The notes beneath the pieces were generated by a model, which was given only the letters and a program-made list of their open reading frames with translations, ran no database searches and was not told the DNA's origin. This document shows, in pieces, positions 25,196-34,379 of a stretch of 64,000 bases of DNA (position 1 is the stretch's first letter; every line of letters starts with the position of its first letter). Source of the DNA: an uncultured Duncaniella sp. (GTDB taxonomy: Bacteria > Bacteroidota > Bacteroidia > Bacteroidales > Muribaculaceae); assembly GCA_958352885.1 (NCBI GenBank), contig CATWQI010000012.1, forward strand, positions 1 through 64,000, read 5' to 3'. A program made the translations under genes and the position numbers.

Positions 25196-26866
25196 ATGGC
25201 TGATTTAAACTATCGTAGGCGTTCCACATGGAGCGTCAAAGTCGGTGATGTCAATATTGGAGGTAAGAACCCTGTAGTAATACAGTCGATGACCTCCACC
25301 AGTACGATGGATACAGAGAGTTCTGTCGCACAAATCAAAAGGATAGTCGATGCCGGCGGCGACATAGTGCGTCTTACTGCCCAAGGTGTCCGTGAGGCGG
25401 AGAATCTTGAGCGGATTGCTGCCGAGCTTCGTGCCGACGGGGTGAATGTGCCTTTGGTGGCTGACATACATTTCAATCCGAGGGCTGCTTTTGCCGCCGC
25501 ATCGAGGGTTGAGAAAGTGCGTATCAATCCCGGAAATTTTGTGGATCCGGGGCGTGTGTTCAAGAAGATTGAGTTCACCGACGAGGAATATTCCTCCGAG
25601 ATACTTAAGATAGAGGAAGCATTGGTGCCTCTGCTTGATTTGTGCCGGGAGAATGGTACGGCATTGCGCATAGGGGTGAATCACGGCTCTTTGTCGGACC
25701 GTATCATGAGTCGGTATGGTGATACTCCAGCCGGTATGGTGGAGAGTGCTATGGAGTTTCTGCGTGTGTGCCTGAAACATGATTTTAAGGCTGTGGTGAT
25801 TTCAATCAAGGCATCAAATGTTACAGTGATGGTAGAGACTGTCCGCCGTCTGGTAATCGCCATGGACGCTGAAGACATGCATTTCCCGCTTCATCTGGGC
25901 GTGACAGAAGCAGGTGACGGGGAGGATGGCCGTATAAAGTCGGCTGTCGGAATAGGCACATTGCTGTCAGAGGGGATAGGTGATACTATCCGTGTGTCAC
26001 TTAGCGAAGAACCTGAATGTGAGATTCCGGTGGCTCGGAATATACTACGTCAGATAAAGGTCATCGCATCCGAAATGCCCTCAGAAACACTTTCGGATGT
26101 ACCGCTTCCTTCCGGCTACGATATGTCGGCTCCTGCTCCAAGAGGGAGTGCGTGGTCCTCGAGACTGCCACAGGTGGTTGGGCTTGACATAAGAGTATCA
26201 GAGTTGGCAGATACCTTATCTGTTTTGGCAGAGGAAGGTTTGTCAGAGGAGCTCGAATGCCGGATTAAGGCGGATGCTGACCGGGTGATTGTAGTGGAGT
26301 CAAATGCAGAGAATGCCATTGCGCATATTAAGGCTTTGATGTTTGCGTTTATGAATGCCGGGATAACTAATCCGGTGATAATCAAGCGCAGCTATCGTTC
26401 CGAAGTTGCTGAGGATGTCGTAATCCGTGCCTCTATTGAGTTTGGCGCTCTGTTATTGGCTGGTTTCCGTGACGGTATGTGGATTGAAACTCATGCACTC
26501 AGTGAAGAGCAGAGAAATTCTTTGGCTCTGAATATACTTCAGGCTGCTCGTCTGCGTATGTCGAAAACCGAATATATATCTTGTCCCGGATGTGGGCGCA
26601 CCTTATACAATCTCCAGTCTACATTAAAGGAGATTAAGGATGCTACTTCACATCTGAAAGGATTGAAAATTGGTGTCATGGGATGCATCGTCAACGGTCC
26701 GGGTGAAATGGCTGATGCCGATTACGGATATGTCGGTGCCGGAGTAGGGCGTATAAGCCTATACAAAGGGAAAGAATGCATTGAGAAGAATATTCCAGCC
26801 GAGGAGGCTATACCACACCTCATAGCCTTGATTAAGGATAACGGGGACTGGATAGATAAGGAATGA
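25196..26866 (+). CDS. ispG: 4-hydroxy-3-methylbut-2-enyl diphosphate synthase (flavodoxin), long form
   Basis: Seventh enzyme of the MEP isoprenoid pathway, forming HMBPP from the cyclic diphosphate. At 556 residues this is the three-domain form, with an extra central domain (about 290-450) as in Bacteroidota, Chlamydiae and plants. The N-terminal TIM barrel begins KNPVVIQSMTSTSTMD. The C-terminal domain carries the 4Fe-4S ligands in SCPGCGRT and MGCIVNGPGE. The stop overlaps the ribD start. Confidence 0.95.
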   Translation: MADLNYRRRSTWSVKVGDVNIGGKNPVVIQSMTSTSTMDTESSVAQIKRIVDAGGDIVRLTAQGVREAENLERIAAELRADGVNVPLVADIHFNPRAAFAAASRVEKVRINPGNFVDPGRVFKKIEFTDEEYSSEILKIEEALVPLLDLCRENGTALRIGVNHGSLSDRIMSRYGDTPAGMVESAMEFLRVCLKHDFKAVVISIKASNVTVMVETVRRLVIAMDAEDMHFPLHLGVTEAGDGEDGRIKSAVGIGTLLSEGIGDTIRVSLSEEPECEIPVARNILRQIKVIASEMPSETLSDVPLPSGYDMSAPAPRGSAWSSRLPQVVGLDIRVSELADTLSVLAEEGLSEELECRIKADADRVIVVESNAENAIAHIKALMFAFMNAGITNPVIIKRSYRSEVAEDVVIRASIEFGALLLAGFRDGMWIETHALSEEQRNSLALNILQAARLRMSKTEYISCPGCGRTLYNLQSTLKEIKDATSHLKGLKIGVMGCIVNGPGEMADADYGYVGAGVGRISLYKGKECIEKNIPAEEAIPHLIALIKDNGDWIDKE

Positions 26867-27855
26867 TGATGGAACTTGATGAAATGTACATGCGCCGAGC
26901 GTTGCAGCTGGCGCATAACGGAGTTCTCGATGCGTCTCCCAATCCGATGGTCGGTGCTGTGATTGTGAGTCCTGACGGCAAAATCATAGGAGAGGGATGG
27001 CATCGTAGGTGCGGTGAAGGTCATGCGGAGGTTAATGCAGTGGCGTCAGTAGCTGACAAGTCACAACTGCGTGACTCCACAATGTATGTCACTCTTGAAC
27101 CATGTTCCCATTACGGCAAAACCCCACCGTGCGCCGAACTTATTGTCAGTATGGGCATTCCAAGGGTGGTTATAGGCTCCCTTGATCCGTTTGAAAAGGT
27201 ATCGGGTAGGGGAGTGCGGCGTCTACGTGAAGCCGGTGTGGAAGTAGTGACAGGTGTACTCGAAAATGAGTGTCGTGAGCTAAACCGGAAGTTTATGACG
27301 GCTCATAGACTGCATCGTCCGTATGTCACACTTAAATGGGCTCAAAGTGCTGATGGCTATATTGACGGTCGTATCTCGACGCCTCTGACTTCGGCACTTG
27401 TCCATAAACTCAGAGCCACCAATGATGCCATACTGATAGGTAGCGGTACAGCTTTGACTGATAATCCGTCGCTCGACACACGCTTGTATGCGGGTAAATC
27501 ACCGGTAAAAGTGATTCTTGACAGACGGGGACGTATTGAAGGAGGGGATTTGAAATTATTCAAAAATGGAGCATCTGTGATTGTGCTTCGTGATTATGGT
27601 TCTATTGAGGATGCGATGGTTGCTCTGTATTACAAAGGCATAACCTCTGTTTTGGTCGAGGGCGGTTCCAAAGTGCTGCAATCGTTCATTGATTCCGGAT
27701 GCTGGGATGAAGCAAGAGTCGAGATTGGGCATGAGTGTTTGCATTCCAAGGTCAAAGCCCCGAACTTCAATGGTTTGCTGGATGTTATATCGGGAGAAAT
27801 TATTGATGGAAATAGAATAATAACCTTGAGAAACAATGAAAATCATAAATGCTAA
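26863..27855 (+). CDS. ribD: bifunctional riboflavin deaminase/reductase
   Basis: Catalyses two successive steps of riboflavin synthesis: deamination of the pyrimidine, then side-chain reduction. The 330-residue protein has an N-terminal CMP/dCMP-deaminase-type zinc domain (GHAEVNAV; EPCSHYGKTPPC). A C-terminal RibD reductase domain follows (PYVTLKWAQSADGYI; ATNDAILIGSGTALTDNPSLDTR; VLVEGG). Three consecutive ATG codons (26863, 26866, 26869) are possible starts. It overlaps ispG by 4 bp and the GNAT gene by 20 bp. Confidence 0.95.
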   Translation: MMMELDEMYMRRALQLAHNGVLDASPNPMVGAVIVSPDGKIIGEGWHRRCGEGHAEVNAVASVADKSQLRDSTMYVTLEPCSHYGKTPPCAELIVSMGIPRVVIGSLDPFEKVSGRGVRRLREAGVEVVTGVLENECRELNRKFMTAHRLHRPYVTLKWAQSADGYIDGRISTPLTSALVHKLRATNDAILIGSGTALTDNPSLDTRLYAGKSPVKVILDRRGRIEGGDLKLFKNGASVIVLRDYGSIEDAMVALYYKGITSVLVEGGSKVLQSFIDSGCWDEARVEIGHECLHSKVKAPNFNGLLDVISGEIIDGNRIITLRNNENHKC

Positions 27856-28399
27856 GAAGGAACATGCCCCGTTGATTGCCCGCTCGGTAATGGCTGGCGT
27901 AGGAGAAGAAATATGCAGGGACTTTGCCAGCGAACACCACTCTTTGGATGATGTGGAGCAATTGTTTACTGAACTGGCACAGCGGGATGATAGCCAATAC
28001 AGCTATCGTAATACGCTCGTGGCTGTAGCTGACGATGGTGAAGCTGTGGGCGCATGCATCAGTTATGACGGAGCAAAGCTTGAGGAGTTGCGCAAGCCTT
28101 TTTTTGAGGCGGTATCAAGATTGCTTGACAAAGATATGTCGGATGTTCAGGATGAGACGGATTCTTCGGAATTTTATCTTGACACACTGGCTGTACTTCC
28201 TGAATACCGTAAGCAAGGCATTGCATCCGCATTGTTGAGAGCTTCTGTTGAGAAAGCGAGGGCAGCCGGCAAACCGGCGGGGCTGCTTGTTGAGAAGGAA
28301 AATGTGAGGGCACGCCGTCTGTATGAGAGTCTTGGTTTTAAGCCGGTGGGAGAGCGGCCGTTCGCTTACGTTATGATGGACCACCTGCAATGTGAATAA
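27836..28399 (+). CDS. GNAT-family N-acetyltransferase
   Basis: A 187-residue GNAT protein. The acetyl-CoA-binding motif A is TLAVLPEYRKQGIASALLRA, followed by LLVEKENVRARRLYESLGF, the usual last part of the fold. The start overlaps the end of ribD, so it is translationally linked to the riboflavin gene. The acceptor substrate cannot be predicted. Confidence 0.85.
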   Translation: MKIINAKKEHAPLIARSVMAGVGEEICRDFASEHHSLDDVEQLFTELAQRDDSQYSYRNTLVAVADDGEAVGACISYDGAKLEELRKPFFEAVSRLLDKDMSDVQDETDSSEFYLDTLAVLPEYRKQGIASALLRASVEKARAAGKPAGLLVEKENVRARRLYESLGFKPVGERPFAYVMMDHLQCE

Positions 28400-28492
28400 T
28401 CCGGAATATCGGATGAGCTTCATTAATATTTGTGAAATTTGTCCGGTGTTGAGCTCTGGTGAAGTAAAAATATGGGAAATTATTCCTGTAAT

Positions 28493-28525
28493 TTTGGATA
28501 TTCCCCAAAAACTTTATAACTTTGC
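28493..28525 (+). promoter_or_regulatory. promoter of the tRNA-Gln gene
   Basis: TTTG at 28493-28496, 20 bases, then TAACTTTGC at 28517-28525, a full match to the Bacteroidota housekeeping promoter. It lies about 52 bases before the mature tRNA. Confidence 0.85.
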
Positions 28526-28577
28526 ATCGCTTTAGGCAATGAGCCGTCAAAAGTTCGGAAGCTTGGGCAAATAGGAT

Positions 28578-28648
28578 TGTCTTATGGTGTAATGGTAGCA
28601 CTGCAGTTTTTGGTTCTGCCTGTCTAGGTTCGAATCCTGGTAAGACAA
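28578..28648 (+). tRNA. tRNA-Gln (anticodon TTG)
   Basis: The 71-base sequence folds as a full cloverleaf. The acceptor stem is TGTCTTA with TAAGACA, the D arm GTG/CAC, and the anticodon loop TTTTGGT gives TTG at positions 34-36. The T arm is CTAGG-TTCGAAT-CCTGG. The discriminator is A and CCA is not encoded. Base 31 and 39 of the anticodon stem form a T-T mismatch. It has its own promoter and terminator. Confidence 0.95.
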
Positions 28649-28650
28649 CA

Positions 28651-28696
28651 AGAATCAATGAGTTAAGCGAAACAGCTTAACTCATTGATTCTTTTT
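28651..28696 (+). terminator. terminator of tRNA-Gln
   Basis: An 18-bp perfect stem (28651-28668 with 28675-28692), a 6-base loop, and TTTTT at 28692-28696. It begins three bases after the tRNA. Confidence 0.93.
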
Positions 28697-28735
28697 ATAT
28701 CCTTGCATAAAAAGTCGTAGGTTGATATATGAAAA

Positions 28736-28775
28736 GCAGGAGGTTGACATCTTCAATCAGACGTATACCTCCTGC
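28736..28775 (-). terminator. terminator of the minus-strand mannoside PUL operon
   Basis: A 9-bp perfect stem gcaggaggt/acctcctgc (28736-28744 with 28767-28775). On the minus strand it is followed by TTTT. It lies 56 bases past the stop of the isomerase gene, the last gene of that operon. Confidence 0.65.
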
Positions 28776-28831
28776 CTGACCGTTTTGAGTGGACAGTCGT
28801 TCTTTTTTACCTTAATATTTCTAACCTATCT

Positions 28832-30595
28832 TTATTTCATAAAAGCTTTTACAACCATAATTTCGCTATCGGAAGTGTTTATAATCCGATATTTTTTAGC
28901 TGCTGCCGATATTACGAGAGTTTCGGCGTAATTTAAGTGAAGTCTCTCGCCTCCCGACGTGATAATCTCAGCACTCTCACCATCTACAAGGTTAAGCACA
29001 TGGCACTTTCCTCCAGTCTCAACCTCTACTGAAGAACCAACTTTATATCTATGTACGTCATAAGAATGATTGCGGTGTGTTGGCAGATGCCATAATTCCC
29101 AGTCATTACCGGCTTCAAGCATTACGGGATGTGACACTAACTCCTCCTTCACTTTTTCACCTTTTCGGTCAAAGCAAAGATTGTCCATAGCTCTACGGAT
29201 GTTGAGTGGACGGGGCTTGCCGTCCAGGTCAAGTGCCAGCCAGTCATACATCTTGAATGTGAATATATATGGAGTAGTGCTTATTTCAAGCACAAGATTG
29301 TTGCGTCCTGAACTGTGGAGGGTGCCCGGGGGTATCAGGTACAGACCATGCTTTTGTGCCGGTTCGGCATTTATGTAGCGAGGGACATCGAGCTTAGTGC
29401 CGTTTTTGAAACTATCGGTCAGTGCTGTCTCAAAGTCCGTCGGATTTATATCTTCTTTAAAGCCCAGATATACAACTGAATCTTTACAAGTATCAAGTAT
29501 ATAATATGTTTCCTCCTGGGTGAGTACTTCACCGAAATTTTTCTGAATATATTGTTTATGAGGATGACACTGTATTGACAGATTCCCACCTTCGAAATTG
29601 TCAAGATAATCCATTCGTATCGGGAATTCATCGCCGTATAATGCGTAACATTCATCGCCAACGACATTTCTGCCATCACGATACATGAGCATATCAAACG
29701 ACACTTCAAGCATTTTTTCATCGCTACTGAAAATTATGCCATTTTCCGGGACAATCAATTCAAATGACCATGCATAGTTAGGGACATCAGAGGGTAGCGC
29801 CGGGATGTTATCTCGTATCCATTGTCCCCCCCAGGCGCCTGGTTCAAACCATGGGCGCACTCGGAATCCGTTATGAGCAAGATGGTCAAGACCGTTACGT
29901 ATGCTGTCACCTTCAGCCCAGGTAATGTCTTCGTCGCGCTGACCGTCGACCATCACGTCAATTTTGGGTAATATATGTTTTTTGTGACGGTTTAGCACAA
30001 TCCAGTCAACGAAATAGAAGCGTTTGTACATCTTCTTGGGTGCTATTGGTCCTGAGGCTCCGAGATTGGTGATACTTCTTGCGCGAGAGCGGAACTGGAT
30101 TTCATTTTTAGGAATGTCAATATATATCAAAGGACCGTTCCACTCAGCCAAAGAAGCTCCTATGCCTATAAGGATGTTGATATCAGCATTCTCGTCAGGT
30201 TTGATGGAACGTAGATTTTCCATATTGAAGAAATCCACCAAGTCAATTGGCGTGCGAAATCCAAATATTGGATCATCCCCGCCAAGGTATGGCTCTATAA
30301 GTCTGTCCACCTCTTGTTCGTTACGCATGGCGGCTGATGTGTTCCACCAGATTGGCTTGATGCCAAAAGAGGCAAACGCATCGGACAATTTACGGGCAAA
30401 TATGTCGAACCGTACTCCAATATATCCGTCAATCATCACACATTTGTGTCCGCACAGATGGCGGGCAAGCGATGTGTAATCACAATGGATCTTGTCTTGT
30501 CCGAGGTCGTGGGTTGGGTAAGGGTCATAAGAGCCCGGCTGGCTCTTTTTTTGGAGAGGCAGTAAATACTGTGTGGTATTTCTTAATTTGGTCAT
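28832..30595 (-). CDS. class I mannose-6-phosphate isomerase with N-terminal extension
   Basis: Interconverts mannose-6-phosphate and fructose-6-phosphate. The C-terminal half (from about residue 245) is a zinc-dependent type I PMI cupin: SIQCHPHKQYIQKNFGE, then LIPPGTLHSSGRNNLVLEI and MYDWLALDLDGKPRPLNI. The first 240 residues are an additional domain that resembles nucleotide/uridine-kinase folds (VMIDGYIGVRFDIFA; IYIDIPKNEIQFRSRAR) but has no P-loop. At 587 residues it is much longer than a stand-alone PMI. It is last gene of the PUL operon, 14 bp after the ROK kinase, and would channel released mannose into glycolysis. Confidence 0.82.
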   Translation of the reverse strand: MTKLRNTTQYLLPLQKKSQPGSYDPYPTHDLGQDKIHCDYTSLARHLCGHKCVMIDGYIGVRFDIFARKLSDAFASFGIKPIWWNTSAAMRNEQEVDRLIEPYLGGDDPIFGFRTPIDLVDFFNMENLRSIKPDENADINILIGIGASLAEWNGPLIYIDIPKNEIQFRSRARSITNLGASGPIAPKKMYKRFYFVDWIVLNRHKKHILPKIDVMVDGQRDEDITWAEGDSIRNGLDHLAHNGFRVRPWFEPGAWGGQWIRDNIPALPSDVPNYAWSFELIVPENGIIFSSDEKMLEVSFDMLMYRDGRNVVGDECYALYGDEFPIRMDYLDNFEGGNLSIQCHPHKQYIQKNFGEVLTQEETYYILDTCKDSVVYLGFKEDINPTDFETALTDSFKNGTKLDVPRYINAEPAQKHGLYLIPPGTLHSSGRNNLVLEISTTPYIFTFKMYDWLALDLDGKPRPLNIRRAMDNLCFDRKGEKVKEELVSHPVMLEAGNDWELWHLPTHRNHSYDVHRYKVGSSVEVETGGKCHVLNLVDGESAEIITSGGERLHLNYAETLVISAAAKKYRIINTSDSEIMVVKAFMK

Positions 30596-30609
30596 GATAG
30601 TATTAATTT

Positions 30610-31509
30610 CTATATAAACAATGATGCTGAACCGATTAATGCAGCTTTGTCAAGTAGCGTTGAGATTCTGACATCAACCTTATATCCGAGCGATTCAAAA
30701 GTCTGTGTCAACGAAGTGCCGAAATGATGATGGGCTTTAGATATGTTTCCGCCCAATAAAAGTGTGTCGGAAGAGAATCTTTTGAGTAAAGGATATGCGA
30801 ATGTGGCAAGCCGTTTGCCATACTCCTCAAACAATTTTTTTGCACAGTCATCCGACGCACAGAGTTCGGACACTTCTTTTGCTCCGGTTATGCATGTTCC
30901 TGTCAGTTCGTAATATCTGCGGCATATCCATCGGGTTGAGAATGCTTCGTCCGCAATACCGTTTTCAAACGGCAGATTATATACCCAACCGTTTGGCGGT
31001 ACTTCTTCGCCATTTTCCACAAGATGACGGTCAAGGACAAATCCGGACCCGACACCTGTGCCGAGGGTCAAAGCGACTATGCGATGACGGTCTCTACACG
31101 CTCCGCCAAGGCTTTCGCCGAGTGCAAACGCCGAAGCATCGTTAACGAACTTGATGTTTCTGACACCGGCGTATCTAAGTCTGTCAGAAAGAGAAAGTTT
31201 GACGTTCAGACCATATATGTTGTCATATTTGTTCACTCCTCGTATCAGAGATATGCCATTTATATAGTCAAACGGACCTGGAATTGCGAGACCCACATTG
31301 CAGATTTTATTTCCGAAATGTCTGATGGTTGAAGCAATATTGTTTTGCCATGTGTCAAGAATAGCACTTGCTGAGGCATTACAATCAGACATAGTGATTA
31401 TCGGCTCTGTGCATATGGTTCCTTTGGTGAGATTGACGACCGCCGAGCAGATGTGGCTTCCGCCGATATCCGCACCTATGGCATAACTGTCATGTAGGCA
31501 TTTGGTCAT
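30610..31509 (-). CDS. ROK-family sugar kinase (candidate mannokinase)
   Basis: A 299-residue ROK protein with ATP-binding AIGADIGGSHICSAVV at the N terminus, catalytic FVNDASAFALGE with Asp, and ALTLGTGVGSGFV. The usual ROK zinc motif CxCGxxGC is absent from the segment after GTGVGSG, which instead reads NGWVYNLPFENG. Without an N-terminal helix-turn-helix it is a kinase rather than a NagC/Mlc-type repressor. Between a DUF3823 lipoprotein and mannose-6-phosphate isomerase, it most likely phosphorylates mannose. Confidence 0.82.
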   Translation of the reverse strand: MTKCLHDSYAIGADIGGSHICSAVVNLTKGTICTEPIITMSDCNASASAILDTWQNNIASTIRHFGNKICNVGLAIPGPFDYINGISLIRGVNKYDNIYGLNVKLSLSDRLRYAGVRNIKFVNDASAFALGESLGGACRDRHRIVALTLGTGVGSGFVLDRHLVENGEEVPPNGWVYNLPFENGIADEAFSTRWICRRYYELTGTCITGAKEVSELCASDDCAKKLFEEYGKRLATFAYPLLKRFSSDTLLLGGNISKAHHHFGTSLTQTFESLGYKVDVRISTLLDKAALIGSASLFI

Positions 31510-31589
31510 TGGTTTGGTGTTTTTTTACAAATTCATTTAATTGGGGGGTGCCGCAGCGGAGACACCCCCGTTATTTGAGAGGATAGCTT

Positions 31590-32351
31590 TTATCTTGCCG
31601 GAGTAGTGACCTCCTTTATAGTCGAATAGTTGTAACGGTTTACTCCGTCAAACTGGCGAGTGGTGCGGGCTCCGAATCGCAGGAAATATTTGCGAGTATA
31701 GTCAGGAAATGGAGTAAATGTGCCTCCAGGATTATAGCCACCCGGCTGTCCAGTGCGCACTGTTGTGATTTCTCCAAGTTTGACTGAAGCAATTGCCGCA
31801 CCTGCGATTTTAGTTGAGTAGACATTGCTGAAGCTGAAATCTCCTACATAGTTTGTCTCGCTGACAAAAAGCCACGCTTCTGCCAATGCGTCTTGATAAT
31901 CAGGATTTGTGGTGCCACGTGTTACTTTGACTTTGACTTCAACGCTACCGTCAGTGTTGACTTGAGGTTCGCCTACCCATTCGACGCGCAGAAGAGGTTC
32001 GACTTCGTAAGTTTTATCGACACGGCCATATATTTTGATTCGTTCCTCAGGCAGAGGTACAAATGCACCTGATGGGGTCACGCCATATTCACCACCGAAT
32101 ATTTTGGTGTTCATGAATGAGCCATCTTGCTTGACATTGAAGTCGTAAGGCTGAGGATTGTCGCTCCAGCTATACTCCATCATGCGTATGCGTATGCCGG
32201 TATTTCCCATTGCGGTTTGAAACGGTTCGCCAGTCTCTTTGTCGATAAATTTTCCGCAGAAGGTCTCTTCCGGACCTGAGTAGTTGTCTTTGTCACAAGC
32301 CGTAAGTCCTATAGTGAGCAGACACAGTGCCGAATATATAATCTTTTTCAT
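31590..32351 (-). CDS. DUF3823-type surface lipoprotein of the PUL
   Basis: A 253-residue lipoprotein with signal ending GLTAC (Cys19). After it comes a beta-sandwich domain (FCGKFIDKETGEPFQT) typical of DUF3823 proteins, which are almost always encoded right after a SusD gene. It probably sits on the outer surface and helps bind the glycan. The gene follows the SusD gene by 33 bp. Confidence 0.8.
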   Translation of the reverse strand: MKKIIYSALCLLTIGLTACDKDNYSGPEETFCGKFIDKETGEPFQTAMGNTGIRIRMMEYSWSDNPQPYDFNVKQDGSFMNTKIFGGEYGVTPSGAFVPLPEERIKIYGRVDKTYEVEPLLRVEWVGEPQVNTDGSVEVKVKVTRGTTNPDYQDALAEAWLFVSETNYVGDFSFSNVYSTKIAGAAIASVKLGEITTVRTGQPGGYNPGGTFTPFPDYTRKYFLRFGARTTRQFDGVNRYNYSTIKEVTTPAR

Positions 32352-32384
32352 AACAGTTCTGATATTATTGTGGTTAATAATGGA

Positions 32385-34367
32385 TTAGAATCCGGGGTTG
32401 TTTTTCAGATTGGGATTCTTAGTAAGTTCACCGTTTGGCAAAGGCTGATAGTAATAGCGGGTGTCGTAGGTGAAGATATAGTTGAATCCGGCACGAGGTT
32501 CTGTATAACGGACATCAAAAAAATATTTATTACCGTCTGTGGCAAAGAATGGCATCAATATACGGTAACGAGTGTTATTTTGTTCGTCATAGAGTATACG
32601 CCAGCGACGTAAATCCCAGTAAGTATGATTCTCAAATGCCAGTTCTTTTCTGCGTTCACGACGTATGATGTCAGTTGTGTTAAGTTCTGATTTGGATGTA
32701 AGCAGTTCCGCCCCGGCTCTCTCCCTTACAAGATTGATACATTTGAAGGCATCCTCGAGATAATCAGTCCCGTCAGCGGATGTCGGTTTCCCAAGTCTTA
32801 CGAGTTCATATGCCGCTTCAGCTCGGTTGAGCAAAACTTCAGCATAACGGATATCAATCCAGTGTTGAGTGGATGTTGCTCCGGAATTGTCAGCGAGATT
32901 CGGGTCAAGATATTTACGCAGATAAGTACCACCGATGTTTCCGAAGTTCCATCCATTTACAGGACCGTTCGGGCCGGTAACATTTATGCTGCTGACAGGA
33001 GTTGCTCCCGGATATGGGATATAAGGAGTGGCGAGTTGTACAGTAGGGCCGTTAAATCCTGCGCTTAACATCAGGCCGGGAATGCCAAGGTTCTCATAAG
33101 GTGATGTTTCACCCTCGCGAATCAGACGCTCTATGCCGTTGCCAATTGGATTGGTGTATAAGCCACGACGAATCTCAATATGCTGCCCTTTGAATGTTGA
33201 CATCGGCAGGATGACGGTGCCGAGTAGACGAGGTTCGGCATTAGCGAAAGCATCCATCGGATTGTCATATAATTTATAGTGACCATTTTCGTCAAGAAAT
33301 TCGAAGCGACCGTTGTTGTCAAGTTCGATGCCGTCAAACATTTCTATGAAATCGACCGTAGGGCTAACTTCTGAATCGTTACCTCCTGTTGAGGTCTGGC
33401 GTGGCTGTACGGAATTGTCATATTCGTGCATGGACATTTTCTCTTTGTAGTAGCGGGCAAATATTGTTTCGGTATTTGCGCTGCTCTCATCAAGAAACAG
33501 GGCTGTGAAGTTTTCAGCTTGAGCCGACGGATTTCCGGCTGTCCACTTTTGTTTATATAGCGAGTATGGACCGTTCTCAACAATTTTAGCGGCCTCATAT
33601 GCCTGTTCAAAGAAGTAAGCTGCCCGCTCTGATTCAATACCGCATATACGTTTGTCCTTAAAAGTTTCGCTAACCGTGTTGTATCGTGCTATAGAGCCGG
33701 CATACAGCATGGCTCGTGATTTCAGTGCAGCTGCCACATATCGGTTTGCCCGTCCGGAAGGAGAAGAATCCGACATGAATTCAATCGCACGGTCGAGGTC
33801 TTGTCCGATGAATGTCCAGCATTCATCTTCCGAGTAACGGGGAATCCATGTGTCTTCGAGGGAGGCATTGGACGGATAGTCTATGACATGGTCAATAACG
33901 GGTACACCTCCAAAACGTTTTACAAGTGCGAAGTAGCAGTATGCTCTTACAAAATATCCTTCACCAATGTAGTTATTGTACTCGTCCTCCGTGAATCGGT
34001 CACGATATTGAGGCATTACTTCAAGATATGTGTTAGCCTCGCGAATATATTGGTAGATTTTGTCCCACATGCCTGTGCCGGGTTCAGCGGTAGCAGACTG
34101 AGTATCACGACCCACAGCTTCGCCTGTGGCGCAGCACATCTGACGATACAATGCGCCTCCGGTGTTAAGACCATGTTCAAAACTATATCTGAAATCCTCC
34201 ATTGGCAGAGTGCTGTACATTCGAGCGAGATAGCTCTCCACTCCATCCTTGTTGCCAAATATATCCTGCTCATTGAAGATGTTTTTTGGCGGGATGTCCA
34301 TATCGGTGCATGCCGAGAGGAAACCGGCACACAGGGCTATCATAAGGAAATATCTAAAATTTTTCAT
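32385..34367 (-). CDS. SusD/RagB-family glycan-binding lipoprotein
   Basis: A 660-residue surface lipoprotein that caps the SusC transporter and captures oligosaccharide. The signal ends FLSAC (Cys20). The SusD N-terminal pattern follows (DIFGNKDGVESYLARMYSTLP; YIREANTYLEVM; FVRAYCYFALVKRFGGVPVI). The C-terminal part has the family pattern IDIRYAEVLLNRAEAAYEL and IRRERRKELAFENHTYWDLRRW. It is longer than most SusD proteins. The SusC gene precedes it by 12 bp. Substrate is inferred from the neighbouring mannosidases. Confidence 0.95.
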   Translation of the reverse strand: MKNFRYFLMIALCAGFLSACTDMDIPPKNIFNEQDIFGNKDGVESYLARMYSTLPMEDFRYSFEHGLNTGGALYRQMCCATGEAVGRDTQSATAEPGTGMWDKIYQYIREANTYLEVMPQYRDRFTEDEYNNYIGEGYFVRAYCYFALVKRFGGVPVIDHVIDYPSNASLEDTWIPRYSEDECWTFIGQDLDRAIEFMSDSSPSGRANRYVAAALKSRAMLYAGSIARYNTVSETFKDKRICGIESERAAYFFEQAYEAAKIVENGPYSLYKQKWTAGNPSAQAENFTALFLDESSANTETIFARYYKEKMSMHEYDNSVQPRQTSTGGNDSEVSPTVDFIEMFDGIELDNNGRFEFLDENGHYKLYDNPMDAFANAEPRLLGTVILPMSTFKGQHIEIRRGLYTNPIGNGIERLIREGETSPYENLGIPGLMLSAGFNGPTVQLATPYIPYPGATPVSSINVTGPNGPVNGWNFGNIGGTYLRKYLDPNLADNSGATSTQHWIDIRYAEVLLNRAEAAYELVRLGKPTSADGTDYLEDAFKCINLVRERAGAELLTSKSELNTTDIIRRERRKELAFENHTYWDLRRWRILYDEQNNTRYRILMPFFATDGNKYFFDVRYTEPRAGFNYIFTYDTRYYYQPLPNGELTKNPNLKNNPGF

Positions 34368-34379
34368 TGTGTCGAGTGG

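Noticed and set aside
25205..25780. Long antisense open frame across ispG
   Set aside because: It lies fully within ispG, which is unambiguous, and has no recognisable features.
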